DNA of 64,000 nt from Tetracentron sinense (Eukaryota; Streptophyta; Magnoliopsida; Trochodendrales; Trochodendraceae): positions 23,097,760-23,161,759 of the forward strand of contig CM026557.1 in the NCBI GenBank assembly GCA_015143295.1, written 5' to 3'. A model generated the notes under the pieces. The model did no database searches. It saw only the letters and a list, made by a program, of their open reading frames with translations, and had not been told where the DNA came from. Shown piece by piece: positions 1 through 11,399 of the stretch (its first letter is position 1; every line of letters begins with the position of its first letter). A program made the position numbers and the translations under genes.

Positions 1-754
1 ATGTTTGAAGGTACAACAGACCCAAGACAACATCTCTCCCATCCTCTCAAGATGTGGGCCAGCGGCCAGAACCAGAGCTCTCTGCCTCCAACTCTTTGTG
101 CAATCCCTGGAGGGCACTTCCTTCACATGGTATGTCAACCTCCTTGAGGCGTCAATCCCAGATTGGAAGACAATAGTATCTGAATTCAACAAGCAATTCT
201 ACAACACTCAAACACTAGTGGGTGTTCCAGAGTTGATTGAGATAAAATAAAGGGACAATGAGTCTGGGACTGAGTTCATTGCTCGATGGAGAGCCTTAAC
301 ATTCTCCTGTCCTCAGAAGTTCAGTCAACTAGAACTCATCCCAATGTGTCTAAATAATTTCAGGCATGATTTGTCAACAACTTTGATGGCCCCAACCTTT
401 GTAGGTTTTACTGATTTATGCACAAAGGCACATGATATAGACTTCATATAGGGAAACTAAGATGAGCTCGAGATAATGATTGCCTTGAATCATCGACAGT
501 TGCGTTGGATGAAACCAAAAGGACCACACAACCATCAACAACTACTGCCAGGCCAACGGGTCAACCCAACAGAGGAAATCCAACCAGTTCAGGTTAGAAC
601 CAAACCAGTTCAGGTCAGAGTTGGAAAACCACAACAGAAAGACAAGCATGACCCTCCAAGAAGAGCTACTATTGAAGAAAGGATGAACAAGACTTACTAT
701 TTCTCTGAAGATACTATCGATGATTTGTTTGACGACCTCCTTACAGAAAATTGA
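1..754 (+). pseudogene. gag: E0 gag capsid region, decayed
   Basis: Translation in the frame starting at base 5 gives a Ty3/gypsy capsid-type (Retrotrans_gag) region: a hydrophobic helix with SLEGTSFTWYVNL, then a WKTIVSEFNKQF segment, then FIARWRALTF and a CLNNF helix. This pattern is typical of the particle-forming Gag of plant Ty3/gypsy elements. The frame is closed by stops at 248-250, 449-451 and 458-460 but resumes in the same frame with matching family sequence after each, so these look like point mutations rather than the end of the gene. At least the first two sit where a glutamine codon is plausible. After residue ~155 the sequence becomes basic and proline/glutamine-rich, as in gag C-terminal tails. 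The N-terminus lies outside the window. Confidence 0.7.
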
Positions 755-2313
755 TCACTCTCTCGGAAAGCATGAGACCCTAGGAAATCGGAATGACGGA
801 TGACCCCAAATATTGTCCCTATCATCACATAATCAGTTAGAAAATAAAAGATTGTTTGTGTTGAAAGACATCATCCCACAGCTCTTGGATAACAAATAAA
901 TTGTCCTTGGCCAAGAACTACAACAGAAAGCTAAGTCCAATACAATCGTTGCTTCAGATCTCCTTAGTGAAAATAGAACACCTCGGGTGACAACCCTTCC
1001 GATGGTGGTCAGTTGAATGAAGGGGAGTGGACCCTGTTTGAAAGCAAAGGAAGCAAGAAAAAGAAACATTTGGCCCTAAACACTGATGCTAAAAAGAAAG
1101 CCTAATCCAAAAGATAGGCACAAGCTTTGAAGAAAGAAGAAAAGTGCATAGCCACTGCTGAGAGAAAGAAGAAGACAAAGAGAGTAAAGAAAGCCAAGAG
1201 AAATGACCCTGCCACAGACAATCTATTAAAACAAGAGCCTCTAGTGGTAATCACTCTCAAGGACTTTATTCCTCCAGGCTTTTATTGACTGTGAGTACGA
1301 TATTGATGAGTGTACAGACTCGGAAGACGAAACTAGCATCTTCCCCTGTCACTTTGTCCATATTGTACAAGACGAAGGCTCCTTTGAGATGATTGCTCCA
1401 GTAGAAGAGGCAATCTAAGACTCAAGATTCTGCCAGTTAATACAGGATTGGCTAAAAGCTCAAACTGAGCCTATTCAATTCCTAGGGTTGAACAATAGGT
1501 CATCTACACTAGGACGGACACCTATAGGGCTCTTAGATCTCTCAGAAGGATTTTCATCTAAAGAAGGATATGATGAAAATAGTGAGCAGGTGCAACCCAG
1601 TCCCCCTAAGACTCGAGAGTTAGAATTTTCGGTTTCTCCCCAGGAGGTACCTGGTACACCTGAAGCTCCAGATCAGTGCCAACATCAAATACAATGGTTA
1701 ATGCCGATCTCGAGCCAATCTGGGAATCAAGATTCATTTTGTACAACTTGCTCAGATGAGACTCTGAATGAGCAATACGAAACGCAAGAACAATTGTCAT
1801 CCTAAAGCAAAAATAGGAAGATAAACTTCACCTCTGTGAGCATGGTCCATTGCTTAGAAGGTGAGCCATCAGAGCCAACAGAACAAACAATGGTCAAGGT
1901 TTCCAACTAAACCTTCGATCAGGCAGAAAACTACAACCAAGATTTGTGTTAGTCCAAGCCGAAAATCGAACCAAACTGTAGCATGAACCGGCCTTTGCCC
2001 AAATAGCTCTCGATGATGAAAGAGTCAAATATAACATCCTTGCTCATCTAAAGAAAATCTCTTCCTTGTTGAGTGTCTATGATGCTCTCAAAACATTTAT
2101 AGAATTAAGAAGGTCTCTCATATACACCGTTTCCAATCTGAAAGATTTCTCTGAAGAAGTTACGAATTAGCCACCGCGCCAGCCTCCTCAAACACGAACC
2201 TCATGCCTCTTTGCAGTCACTTTCAACAATGAAGATATGCGAGCTGAAACAATCCAGCAAATCGTCCCATGTTCATCACGGGCCTAATTGATGAAATTAG
2301 TGTCTCTTGAGTA
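755..2313 (+). pseudogene. E0 gag-protease linker, decayed
   Basis: This connects gag to the protease in the same element. Broken frames read as low-complexity charged sequence: a lysine-rich patch at about 1090-1200 (KKEEKCIATAERKKK-like), a segment near 1245-1280 reading VVITLKDFIPPGF, an acidic stretch at 1290-1350, and an open but featureless 105-residue frame at 1488-1805. Lysine-rich and acidic linkers followed by a 'TL-x-(D/E)-F-x-P-x-G-F' segment are familiar from plant Ty3/gypsy polyproteins. No zinc knuckle (CX2CX4HX4C) was found. Stops and frame changes are frequent. No function can be assigned beyond linker/Gag tail. Confidence 0.45.
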
Positions 2314-2547
2314 ATGATTGATGAAGAATCGACTGTCAATATTCTCCCAAAGAGGATGTTATCAAAGCTCGGCGTACAAATGAGTCGCCTTCATGCAAAC
2401 AACATGATCATTCAAGGGATTAACCAAAATGAGCAGAAGCCTATGGGCATACTTAACCTCAAGAAAAGATTTGGGGAGATCTTTGAAACCACAATGTTTC
2501 TGGTAATCGACGTTGATACGTCATATAATGTGCTACTGGGGCAATAA
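2314..2547 (+). pseudogene. E0 retropepsin-like protease with altered active site
   Basis: A 78-codon open segment begins MIDEESTVNILPKRML and ends with DTSYNVLLGQ. The spacing and flanking residues (xVNILP after the active site, YNVLLG near the end) match the aspartic protease of plant Ty3/gypsy elements, where the active site reads D-(S/T/G/N)-G-(S/A). Here the position after Asp is Glu-Glu-Ser instead of a small residue plus Gly, so the catalytic turn Gly is missing. In an active element this enzyme would cleave the Gag-Pol polyprotein inside the particle. Upstream sequence at 2200-2310 probably encodes the N-terminal lobe but is broken. Identification of the fold is fairly secure; activity is unlikely. 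Confidence 0.6.
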
Positions 2548-3256
2548 AAGTGCACATCAAAAGTCGGAGACAACAAAAGCCAAAGACGACACGAAAGCGG
2601 TCCCGAGTCTACCCAAACAGCAATTCCGAAAAGGGTATTCAAGTAAACCCCAAAGTCCCAAAGAAATGAAGGAAAACAACCCTGACTTTGGTCGACCCTC
2701 CCCAGGCCCCCAAAATCGATCAGCCAGCCAACCCTCTCCGGTCCCTTAAAGTCAATCACCCCATCCCTCTGAGGAAAATGGATTGTAAAATGGTAGAAAC
2801 TACCTCCAAGTATACCGTCTCAACTAAAGAAAGAGGACAAAAGCCCATACTATTCAATTCCTTTAGCTAATATGAAAGCTTCAATCATTCACGGACCGAC
2901 GAAAAGCACAAAATAGTTAATCCTTACAAGAAGAAACTGAGCTATGGTGAGCCAACCACTACAGCCCTCAAATATCATGGGTTGAATCCCAAAGAAGGAG
3001 AACAGGTCAAAGGCGTCCTCCCTACTTATGAAGCATCACTTGATATGAGCGAACATAAAGCCTTGGCTACTGGCGATTATGTCAGCACGGCTTCAACAAG
3101 ATTTTGGTTTAATGGTTCAGTCTTTGTTTTCAGTAAAGATCGGGTCCGAACTGTAAATACAGTCATGGCCAAAGAAGACCCCGCTGGGGGCAACAAAAAG
3201 CTCACCAAACTAACACTCCAAGAGTTAGTCTATAAAAAAATTGGAGCAATTTGACA
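2548..3256 (+). pseudogene. E0 conserved post-protease segment, decayed
   Basis: Downstream of the protease the frame shifts, but a coherent 90-residue open stretch (2982-3254) survives with segments such as NPKEGEQVKGVLPTYEAS, RFWFNGSVFVFSKDRVR and LTLQELVYKKIGAI. It stays coding-like up to the stop near 3255 and then gives way to repeats. I do not recognise a catalytic domain; no RT motif (YxDD), RNase H or HHCC integrase motif follows. It is probably the C-terminal part of the E0 polyprotein. Function unknown. Confidence 0.4.
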
Positions 3257-3894
3257 GGCTCCTAAATACGAGCTAAAACTGTTCATCATGCTTCAAAGTC
3301 TCCAAATACAAGGCTGAAGTCCGAACCTTTCTAGGTTTGAACGGAAACTACATATTCGCTCTCAAAATTTGAATCCAAGCCTTCCTAGGTATGAATGGAA
3401 ACTACCTATTCGCTCCCAAAATGTGATTCAAAATGCCCCTCCTGCACTACGTTTAGCATGATCCTATCATGGGTACGTAGGCAGCCTAAGTATATTAACT
3501 TGGGTTCATCCAGTTCCTCTAAAGGAACATCATCCCCCTAAGATATATATAAAATCACCATTATCATCTCTCGATACAGATGAAACAAAATGTCACCTGA
3601 TGTGCAAAAGAGAAACCATAATCAAAATGAAGTATTCCTCATCATCAAGGGAATGTACTCAAATGAAGTTGATCTACTGACTACAACGAACGGACAATAG
3701 ATGATTTCCCTCGACCGATGTAAGATTGTCAAAGTGATACCATCCATGAGAATCAATACAAAATGTCGCTAGACCAAAACTTAAATTGTCTAGGCAAAAA
3801 TTAGAGCATCAAAACACCAACTAAGTTGAAAATCCAAAAGATGGCTTAGATCAAAGTTAGGGTAGCAAAGCTCACTAAGCTGAAAACCTGAAAA
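3257..3894 (+). repeat. E0 3' UTR with short diverged repeats (left part)
   Basis: No open frame of note. Between about 3300 and 3420 a unit of roughly 60 bp containing 'cctaggt(a/t)tgaa(c/t)ggaaactac' is present twice, and related units recur at 24660-24790. Around 3770-3890 another degenerate motif ('aggcaaaaattagagcat', 'aagctcactaagctgaaaa') repeats and also reappears right of E1 at 24540-24640. This shared composition is what ties the two halves of E0 together. Confidence 0.5.
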
Positions 3895-3899
3895 GACAG
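3895..3899. repeat. Target-site duplication of E1 (GACAG), left copy
   Basis: GACAG lies directly before the left LTR of E1 (which starts TATGAGCA) and again at 24500-24504 directly after the right LTR (which ends TGCTTATA). A 5-bp direct duplication is the expected product of Ty3/gypsy integrase. Confidence 0.85.
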
Positions 3900-5052
3900 T
3901 ATGAGCACGGGTTTTGGAACCCTAATTAAGTCTCACGGGTTTAGAGTCGCCACCTATTGATTCAGAAGTGATAAGTCCCCGGGATGTTGGATAAGGTCTT
4001 GGTCTGCGATTTGAGATTAGGGTAAGAGATTCGGTTAAGTCCGGGGAAGTTGTTAGGCACCCTGAAGCTTCCATTTTACAATGGTTTCTTACTCCCTAGG
4101 TTTAAGCTAATTAAAGTCAAGATTTTTTGAAATTTCTAAGTGTTTAAGATAAGACTAATCTAAGAAAGAAAAGCTAAACTAGGTCAAACTCAGGTTGGGT
4201 TGCCTATGTACTCACATTGGGGTGAGATCAGACCGAGCATAGTTCTAGCACATGAGCCCATGCCAAGGGTAAGGGGTGTATGTGTGCACCAAGGGTGGCT
4301 AATCGGCCTAGTACGGTAGACTATGATTTTTTTGACCAAGGTTGGTCAATGTGCATGGTTCGAGCCCAGTAGGTTGGGATTGGGCCCGATAGGGTAAGAC
4401 AAAGTTTGACTAAGGTTAGGATTGCTACTCGAGATTAGGTCAAACTAACCATGATTAGGATTGCTACTCGAGATTAGGTCAAACTAACCATGATTAGGAT
4501 TGCTAACCATAATAAAAGAGGTATAGTCAAGCCTGATGGGTTAGGATTGGGTCCGGTAGGCCTAGGGTGAGCTCGGTAGGCTGCAAGATAGGCCGGTAGG
4601 CCAAAGAAGGATTTAACCGAGGTTAGGATTATTAACTAGGGTTAAAGGGGTGTTAACCATGGTTAGGGATGCTAACCATGTTAAAAAGGTCTAAAAAACC
4701 TGTTTTGGTCTTTTCGTATTTTTGAGATTTTCCAGATTTTTTCCAAGGGTTAAGGATTGCTTAACCATGGTTAAGGAGATAGGTTACCATGGTTAGGGCT
4801 ACTAACCACAGTAAAATGGTTGAATCAGACCATTTTTGGGCATCTCAGAATATTTCTGATTTTTTGAGTATTTTTCTAGAATTTTGTAGGTTAAGGGCTA
4901 CTTAACCATGGTTAAATGTTAACCAAATGTGAGTTTAACCATGGTTAAGGGTCTAGAAGGGTTTAGATGGGCCCAAGGAGTATGGCAGGGCCTAGACTAG
5001 CCTCCTTCCTAGTCTGAGCCCTGTACAAAACCCATTAAAATAGAAAATCAGA

Positions 5053-6280
5053 AATGGAGGTAATGAGATTACCTCTATTGCAGGTTTGTTTTAACCAGGT
5101 TTACATGGTTGTCACTGCGGTTAGGGATTGACCCCAGGGGATTTTGAACCCACAGGAGTAAATTCTGAAGCCCAGGGAAGACCCTTGGCCCAGGGGGAGT
5201 CAGGTGTGGGCCCTACAGTGGCCCAAAGCCACTGTGTTTGTTAACTGAAAGGGCGGTAGATTTTCTACTGTCAATCTGCCTGTGTTGGTTTGAAGCTAAA
5301 CTAACCATGGTTAAGTCACTTGTTAAGGTCTGGAATGACTAGGGGAGGGAGAGGAAGGTCTAGGGATCCTAACTATGGCCCTGGATTAGACCAGGGCCCA
5401 AGCTAATCATGGTTAAAGAGGCTACAAAAAAAAAGGTTAAGAATGGCGGTAGTTATTCCACCGCCATTCCTGAGCTTTTCCAGAAATCGGATTTCCCCTT
5501 ATAGGGTTGCACCTGAGCATTCCAGGGGATCCCTCATGGCTTGAGGGACCGCAAGAAGCTTTGGGGGAGGTGTGTGTTGTTGTGGGGTCTTGTACTTGTG
5601 TATGAAACCTTGAGGGGTTCCCCTAAACCTATAGGAAAGATGGGGGATCCTGTCTTTGGTTGTTAAATGCTACAAAATTTGAAAGAAACAAAATATGGGA
5701 CCCCTAGAATAGGACCAGGGATCCCTTACAAAGATTGAGTAAAGGAAACACAAGAGGGTAGGTATGTTACCCCTCTACAGTGGCTGCAGGCATGGTGGCG
5801 GCTGAGCAGTGGTGGTGTGAACGCTGGTGGAGCTTGGGAGAGTTAGGACAGGTGTAGGGGATCCTAAAGGACCTGCCTAAGACTAGGGTAAGACTCTCAG
5901 AGGGTTAGAGTAGGGCTGGCCATATATTAGCAGAGGTTTGGTATAAAGAAAAATGGAGTCCTTGAACTCATGGGGTGATGGGGCTTTTATAGGATGAGGG
6001 TGAGGCCTTGGGGTAATCTAGGCATTACCTATGGTGTGGGGGACACTGGAGATATGAGCCAGGTGGTCCAGGGGAGAGTTGATACGCGATTTTATAGAAA
6101 CTGATAATGGCGGTAATTGGATTACCGCCATTCTCAATATAGGCAGAATGGACAATGACGGTAATCCAATTACTGCCATTTAGATTTTTTCCCATTTTGG
6201 GCCCAGCCCTTACACATGCGGGTCGAAAGCACTGTTGCCTTTGCTATTATTAGAATTGTCAGTAATTTGATTACCGCCAC
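5053..6280. repeat. Six dispersed 12-3-12 inverted repeats in the E1 LTR
   Basis: Six inverted repeats of one format lie at 5053-5079, 5251-5272, 5441-5469, 6106-6132, 6154-6180 and 6258-6280. The best, 6106-6132, has perfect 12-nt arms AATGGCGGTAAT / ATTACCGCCATT and a 3-nt loop. The copy at 5441 has perfect 10-nt outer arms with a longer loop; 5053 uses GGAGG/CCTCT with loop GAG; the others have one to a few mismatches. The right LTR has the same set (e.g. 23079-23101 with perfect 10-nt arms TGGCGGTAGA / TCTACCGCCA). The shared core is GGCGGTA(A)...T(T)ACCGCC. Confidence 0.75.
5984..5993 (-). promoter_or_regulatory. TATA box in E1 3' LTR
   Basis: The - strand reads CCTATAAAAG, about 700 bp from the LTR 5' end in element orientation, preceded by a 'gccccatcacccc' region on the downstream side. 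The same motif is kept in the other LTR at 23811-23820. Confidence 0.55.
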
Positions 6281-6379
6281 TTAGGATTTTTAAATTTTAG
6301 GGCTTGTGGACCCAACCCCAACGGTCATTAGGCAATGTGGGCCCCTGTTTGAGCCCATAGGACAGTTTTGAAGGGTTTT

Positions 6380-6620
6380 TTAGTGGGGTTTTTGGGCCTG
6401 AGATAGGCTTGGGTGGACCCTAGGGTTTTCCTAGGGTTTAACCATGGTTTACCTAGGGTTAAGCCTAGGGTTTGACCTAGGGTCACCTAGGGTTTGTTCT
6501 AGGGTTTTGCTTAGGGTTTTTACCTAGGGTTAGCTAAGGTTGACTAACGTTTAGGGTTTTACCTTGGTTCAACTAGGGTTTGGATTAGGGTTTACCTCGG
6601 GCCACTAGGGTTTACCTATA
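6380..6620 (-). promoter_or_regulatory. Telobox-like CCTAGGGTTT cluster in E1 U3
   Basis: On the + strand the sequence 'cctagggtt' or a close variant occurs roughly a dozen times in 240 bp; on the element sense strand this is AACCCTAGG, overlapping the plant telobox AAACCCTA. The same cluster sits in the right LTR (24240-24440) and, in a GGGCTAGGGCTAGGG form, in E2 (41570-41770 and 50210-50300). It always occupies the first ~100-350 bp of the LTR in element orientation. Confidence 0.5.
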
Positions 6621-6737
6621 GTTTAGCTAGGGATAACCATGGTTAAAATTTTTAACCATGGTTAAGGTGGGGGTGTAAAAATTGGGTGCTTACAGCTACC
6701 AGGTTTGATTGATCTGATGTCTTCGGAAGGGGTTTGA

Positions 6738-7680
6738 CCAGATCAATTAAGGGACACACGGGGTGTCAGGAACACACAGGGTGTTTAAAAGGGAGATACG
6801 CGAGGTGTCAACAAAGTGTGTTATGTCGACGCTCACTTGGGATGTTAAGGACACACGGGGTGTCGGAAGGAAGACATGTGAGGTGCTAACAAAGTGTTTT
6901 ATGTTGGCACTCACCTGGAATGTCAAGGACATACGAGGTGTTGACAACACGCGGGGTGTTGGAAAGAGACATGCGGAGAGTGTCGGCAGGTTGACATGGG
7001 CGTCAACGGAGACTTGATGATGTCTGGACATGCGAGGTGGTGGCATGTTGACTTGGTGTCAAAGTTCACCTGGGATGTAGAGGACACACGGGGGTGCTGA
7101 AAATGGGATATGCGGAGAGTGTTGGTAGGTTAATTGGGCGTTAATGGAGACTCGATGATGTCTGGGACATGCGAGGTGGTGGCGTGTTGACTTGGCGTCA
7201 ATGTTCACATAGGATGTCGAGGACACACGGGGGTGTCGAAAGGGGACATACAGAGAGTGTCGGCAGGTTGACTGGGCGTCAATGGAGACTCGATGATGTC
7301 TGGACATGCGAGGTGGCGACATGTTGACTTGGCGTCAATGTTCACTAGGGATGTCGAGGACACATGGGGGTGTCAAAAGGGGACATGCGGAGAGTGTCAG
7401 CAAGTTGACTGGGCGTCAATGGAGACTCAAGATGTCTGGACATGTGAGGTAACGGCATGTTGACTTGGCGTCAATATTTACCTGGGATGTCGAGGACACA
7501 TGGGGGTGTCAAAAGGGGACATGCGGAGAATGTCGGCAGGTTCACTAGACATCAATGGAGACTCAATGATGTCTGGACATGCGAGGTGGCGGCATGTTGA
7601 CTTGGCATCAATGTTCACTTGGGATGTCGAGGACACACAGGGGTGTCGAAGGAGATTGTGGCATGTCCCTGAGGTACTAG
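6738..7680 (-). repeat. E1 3' UTR satellite, ~137 bp period
   Basis: The marker 'ggacatgcgagg' or a close variant recurs at 7026, 7165, 7302, 7438 and 7575, i.e. every 136-139 bp. Each unit also contains 'gaggacacacgggggtgtc', an inverted repeat (GACAC...GTGTC). The proximal part (6740-6980) is a shorter, irregular version of the same motifs. Tandem repeats in the 3' UTR are known from Tat/Ogre elements. Open frames over this array on both strands are a by-product of the repeat and are not genes. Confidence 0.8.
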
Positions 7681-9555
7681 CCAAATTGGTTTTAAAAAGG
7701 CCGAGAGGCACTAGATTTTGATCATGTTGATTGATGCTGAGGAGTTTGGTCACACGGGGTGTGATGCTATGCCGAGTAGTGTCATGCAGGAAGTTAAGGC
7801 GAAGATGTTTTCCCATGACTTTGTTGACTGTGACTCACAGGGATGTGAGGCGTTGACTTCTTCTATTTGTCTTGCTGAGGCTGCTTAATACAGACCGGTA
7901 CGATCTGGTCTGGATACCGGAAGATTTTTCTTGAAAAAAACATTTTTTGCAAAAGTATTGAACTTTTGCAAAAAAATTTTATTTTGATTGAAAGAATGTT
8001 TAGCTAGCTTTTAGATTTACCAATAAATTGTCTTTGTCTAGGCTTAGGGGATTTTGTAATCTGTCTCTTACTCTCGGAGAGTAGAGTATAACCCAGAAGA
8101 GGCTTTGTCACCGCTGGGGATACTGGGGGGTAGACCTGCTTGTCTTTCCGTTGTTGGAGATTAGACTTTGGTAAGGGAGAAGCTTGCTGGGAAGCAGTTG
8201 GAACTTTTAGACTCTTGTTGGGAAGAGTGTTTATAGAGGCTTCTACTGGGACTCCGCTTGGGGAATGATGCACCATTGTGGACTGCTACTAGAAGTAGAA
8301 CTTTGTTGGAGACTGTCAACTATCTGCTGGGAAGTTGCGATATCTGCTAGAGACTACTGTCGGGCAATCTGTTTTCTATGCCATCTATTGACGACTGGTG
8401 GGGGTCGACGAGACTGATTGCTGTCGGATTTTTTTGCCTAACTACTCTTCAGCTTTTCTCCATTTTTTACCCTTAGAATGACCAAGTCATGGAGTTTCGT
8501 ATAATTTTTGTGCGATGAGGCCGTTGCTGGTTTTCCTCATGCCTGCGAAGCTGATTGATTTTTGTAATTTTCTTGCCCTTAGTCACAAGACTAAGTCAGG
8601 AATCGCATAATTTTTGCGCAATGAGGTCGTTGCTGATTTTCACTCATGCTCATGATTTTTTGGGAAAGATGGGTCTTCTCCATTCATTGCCCTGGATGGT
8701 GCTCTTCTGGGTATTATAAGGACTATATTTCCGCTAAGGACATAGATGTGATATTGCGCTTACACTTGCAGTTTCTAGGGAATCTAGAAGGACTTAGAGT
8801 AGGACGAAATGTAGGCTAAGGGACCGAAGTTTGGGGTACCCTGGGATTTCTTCTGTTGCAATTGATCTCTTGGGGTTTGTGCTTTGGAATTCTCTTGGGG
8901 ATTTGTACTTTGGAATTCCTGGAGAATTTTTTTTTTTGGGTCCGCTAAGGAATTGGCTCTGCTGGGGGATTTGAGAGAGGTTGTCTCTGTTGGGGAGAGT
9001 TTTAAGAGAGGTTGTCTCTACTTGGGGGAAAGAGTCCAGAGAGGTTTGTCTCTGTGGGGAGTCTCTGACTTTGAGAATGTTTCAACTTCTATGTTGGGTT
9101 TTTCTTTTATGAAAATTTTATATCCTTGTGAGTCGACTCGACCTGGGAAGGTCGAGGGGATTCTTGCTCTGTTTGGACTCTTCGGGGAGATATTTTAGAG
9201 AGGCTTTTACTCCACTAGGGATGGTTTGACTCCATGTGGGGAAGTCAGAGGTATGATCCCCTTTTTGTGACCGCACCTGATTTGTCAGGTTGCCTACATA
9301 CCCTTCGTAGGATCAGGTCATGATGTAGTTCAAGCAAATACCGCAGAGGCAAGGGAGGGTGTCCCTGAAAATGTTTTATGAAAGAAGGGTTGTTAGGCTC
9401 AAGGGGGTCACTAGTGGATTTCATTGATTTTGTAAAAGGTTTACATTATTGGGGATAAGGAGTGTGCCAAAGATGGTTTCCTGTCATTTCCTGGAGATTC
9501 TATGAGTGCAAAGCGCCTATCAGATCTAGACCCTAAGCATAGTATCATTTGAATT
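7681..9555 (-). other. E1 3' UTR, unique part
   Basis: No coding signal. From about 7800 to 9540 the sequence is recognisably related to 44940-46540 in E2 (for example the stretch around 9260-9380 with 'tgaccgcacctgatt...ggttgcctac' matches 46275-46370). A 'gagaggttgtctctgttgggga'-like motif is repeated three to four times at 8970-9060. T-rich and G-rich blocks alternate. Confidence 0.55.
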
Positions 9556-10790
9556 TGTCTATATTGACGGGCTCTGGGAGGTCTTCGTCATCCATACATC
9601 TGAGTCAAAGGGCGCCGCCTAAGAATTTGTCTCGGACGATGTATCGGCCTTCGTAGTTAGAAGTGAACTTGGCCCTTGGGTCAGGGCGATTCGACAACAT
9701 TTTTCGGAGAACTAGATCATTGACTTTAATGTTTCGCGGCTTAAATTTCTTGTTGAATGCCCTAGTCATGTGCCTCTGATAGGCCTGAGAATGGTTGATG
9801 GCTTTCAGTCGCTGCTCTTCGACCAGATTCAGCTGCCCATACCGGGTTTTTGCTCACTCCGCTTCTGAGAGTTCTGCTTCCATTAACACCCGGAGTGATG
9901 GAATTTTCACTTCAATAGGGAGGACTGCTTCCATACCATAGGCCAGAGAAAATGGTGTTACTCCAGTTGAAATGCGGATGGATGTTCTATAGGCCATGAG
10001 TGCCTATGGGAGCATCTCATGCCAGGCAAAGTAATTGTTCGCTATCTTTTCGATGATCTTCTTCATGTTTTTGTTGGCGGCTTCCACTGCACCATTGGTC
10101 TGAGGCTTATACGGTGTGGAGTTGTGATGTTGTATCTTGAATTTTTGGCAGAGATCTGTCATCCCTTGTTGTAGAAGTTGAGTGCATTATCTGTTACAAT
10201 CTCGAACAGGACCCCATATCGATAGATGATATCCCTTTTTAGAAAATGTTGAACCATAGAGACTATAACGTTGGCATAAGAGGCTGCCTCGACCCATTTT
10301 GTGAAGTAATTGATTGCAACCAGGATGAGTCAATGTCCGTTTGATACTTTTGGAGCTATGGGCCCGATGACATCGATGCCCCAAGCTGAGAATGGCCAAG
10401 AAGCTATGAGATTGTGTAACCTGGTCGGTTTTGTATTGATTATGTCGGCATAGATTTGGCACTGGTGACACTTCTGTACATGCTGGCAATAGTCGGATTC
10501 CATGGTAGACCAGTAGTAGCCTAGTCTGAGTATCTTCTTGGAGAGCATCAACCAGTTAATGTGTGGGCTGTAAGTTTCTCGGTGAACTTCTTCAACTACC
10601 TGTGCTACTTCATGGTCATCAAAGCATCTGAGCCAGATTAGGTTCAGTGACCCTTTGTACAAGATTCCCCTTGACAGGACGAACTGAATGGCCAGCCTTC
10701 GGACTACCCGACAGTCTGCTTTGGTAGCATTGAGTGGGAAGGTCCCGTCCTCAAGATACTGCTTGATGTCTGCATACCAAGGCATGTCAT
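9556..10790 (-). pseudogene. E1 integrase, decayed
   Basis: Reads leftwards from 10785. The first 150 residues are open and hold the HHCC zinc-binding module (HRETYSPH ... CHQC, residues ~72-109) followed by WGIDVIGP, which carries the first Asp of the DDE core. Left of 10330 the frame is broken, but NYFTKWVEA-type and TDNALNF-type segments (second Asp) are still readable down to about 10180. The remainder to 9556 shows only weak coding similarity in shifted frames. In a live element this enzyme inserts the cDNA into the genome and makes the 5-bp TSD. Stops make it inactive here. Confidence 0.75.
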
Positions 10791-10844
10791 CTGATACTTC
10801 TTTAATTTGAAGGCAGTAAGCAGGTTGATCCCGCTATTGAATCT

Positions 10845-11262
10845 CTATTGGCCAAAGCATGATGCCCCTAGGTATCTGTACCATGGAGGCAAGAGTGCTA
10901 GTGCATCGATAAATCTGTTGTGGTTCTGAGACCTGTGACTAAAGGTAATTCTCCTAAATTGAGCAATCAGCATGTTAAGGTAGGCCAGGTATGGGACTAG
11001 CCTTGCTTCTTGGATGGCCCAAGATTCATCTACCTGATAGATTACCAAAGATGAGTCTCCATAGACATCTATATCTTTAATCTCGATGTCTAGGGCTTCT
11101 TTCAGTTCGGCTATGCACGCCTCATATTCTGCTTCATTGTTTGAACACCTGAATTTTAGCTTGACTGAGATAGGGAGGTGTGCTCCCTTAGGTGAGATCA
11201 GGACTACTCCTGCCCCATGTTCATGACTGTTAGCGATCCCATCAAAATACAACTCCCAACCG
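10845..11262 (-). pseudogene. E1 second RNase H (Tat-type additional RNase H)
   Basis: An open 135-residue segment starts just after a Trp-Glu-Leu pair and contains all four acidic landmarks of an RNase H fold in order: YFDG, NEAEYEA, GDSSLVI and FIDALA. It lies between the RT-linked RNase H (11400-11800) and the integrase zinc finger (about 10570). Two RNase H domains in this order are diagnostic of the plant Tat lineage, where the extra copy is related to archaeal-type/plant RNase H. Catalytic residues are present, so this part decayed less than its neighbours, but it cannot be translated in one piece with them because of surrounding stops. Confidence 0.8.
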
Positions 11263-11399
11263 GTGTATTCTTGCTCTGCTGCTTCCGTATACAGGATAGC
11301 TTCATCAGGAAACTGATTATGTACTGAGACGTATTCTTACGCTAGACTGTGGGCTGGGTGATCTGCTATCGCCTACCCCTTGATTGACTTCTGAGTCAT

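Larger units (their letters stand above)
3900..6694 (-). repeat. E1 3' LTR (left)
   Basis: 2795 bp, from TATGAGCA to TGCTTACA, alignable along its whole length to 21721-24499. In element orientation (- strand) it contains U3 with CCTAGGGTTT-rich sequence (6420-6620), three 27-nt hairpins (6106-6280), a TATA box (5984-5993), then transcribed sequence with more hairpins (5053, 5251, 5441), many copies of the palindrome TTAACCATGGTTAA or one-base variants (near 4653, 4761, 4901, 4937, 5303, 6432, 6640 and 6655) and degenerate 'cccggtaggcc' repeats (4370-4610). A clear polypurine tract is not visible next to it: bases 6695-6708 are only weakly pyrimidine-rich on the + strand, unlike E2. Confidence 0.88.
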
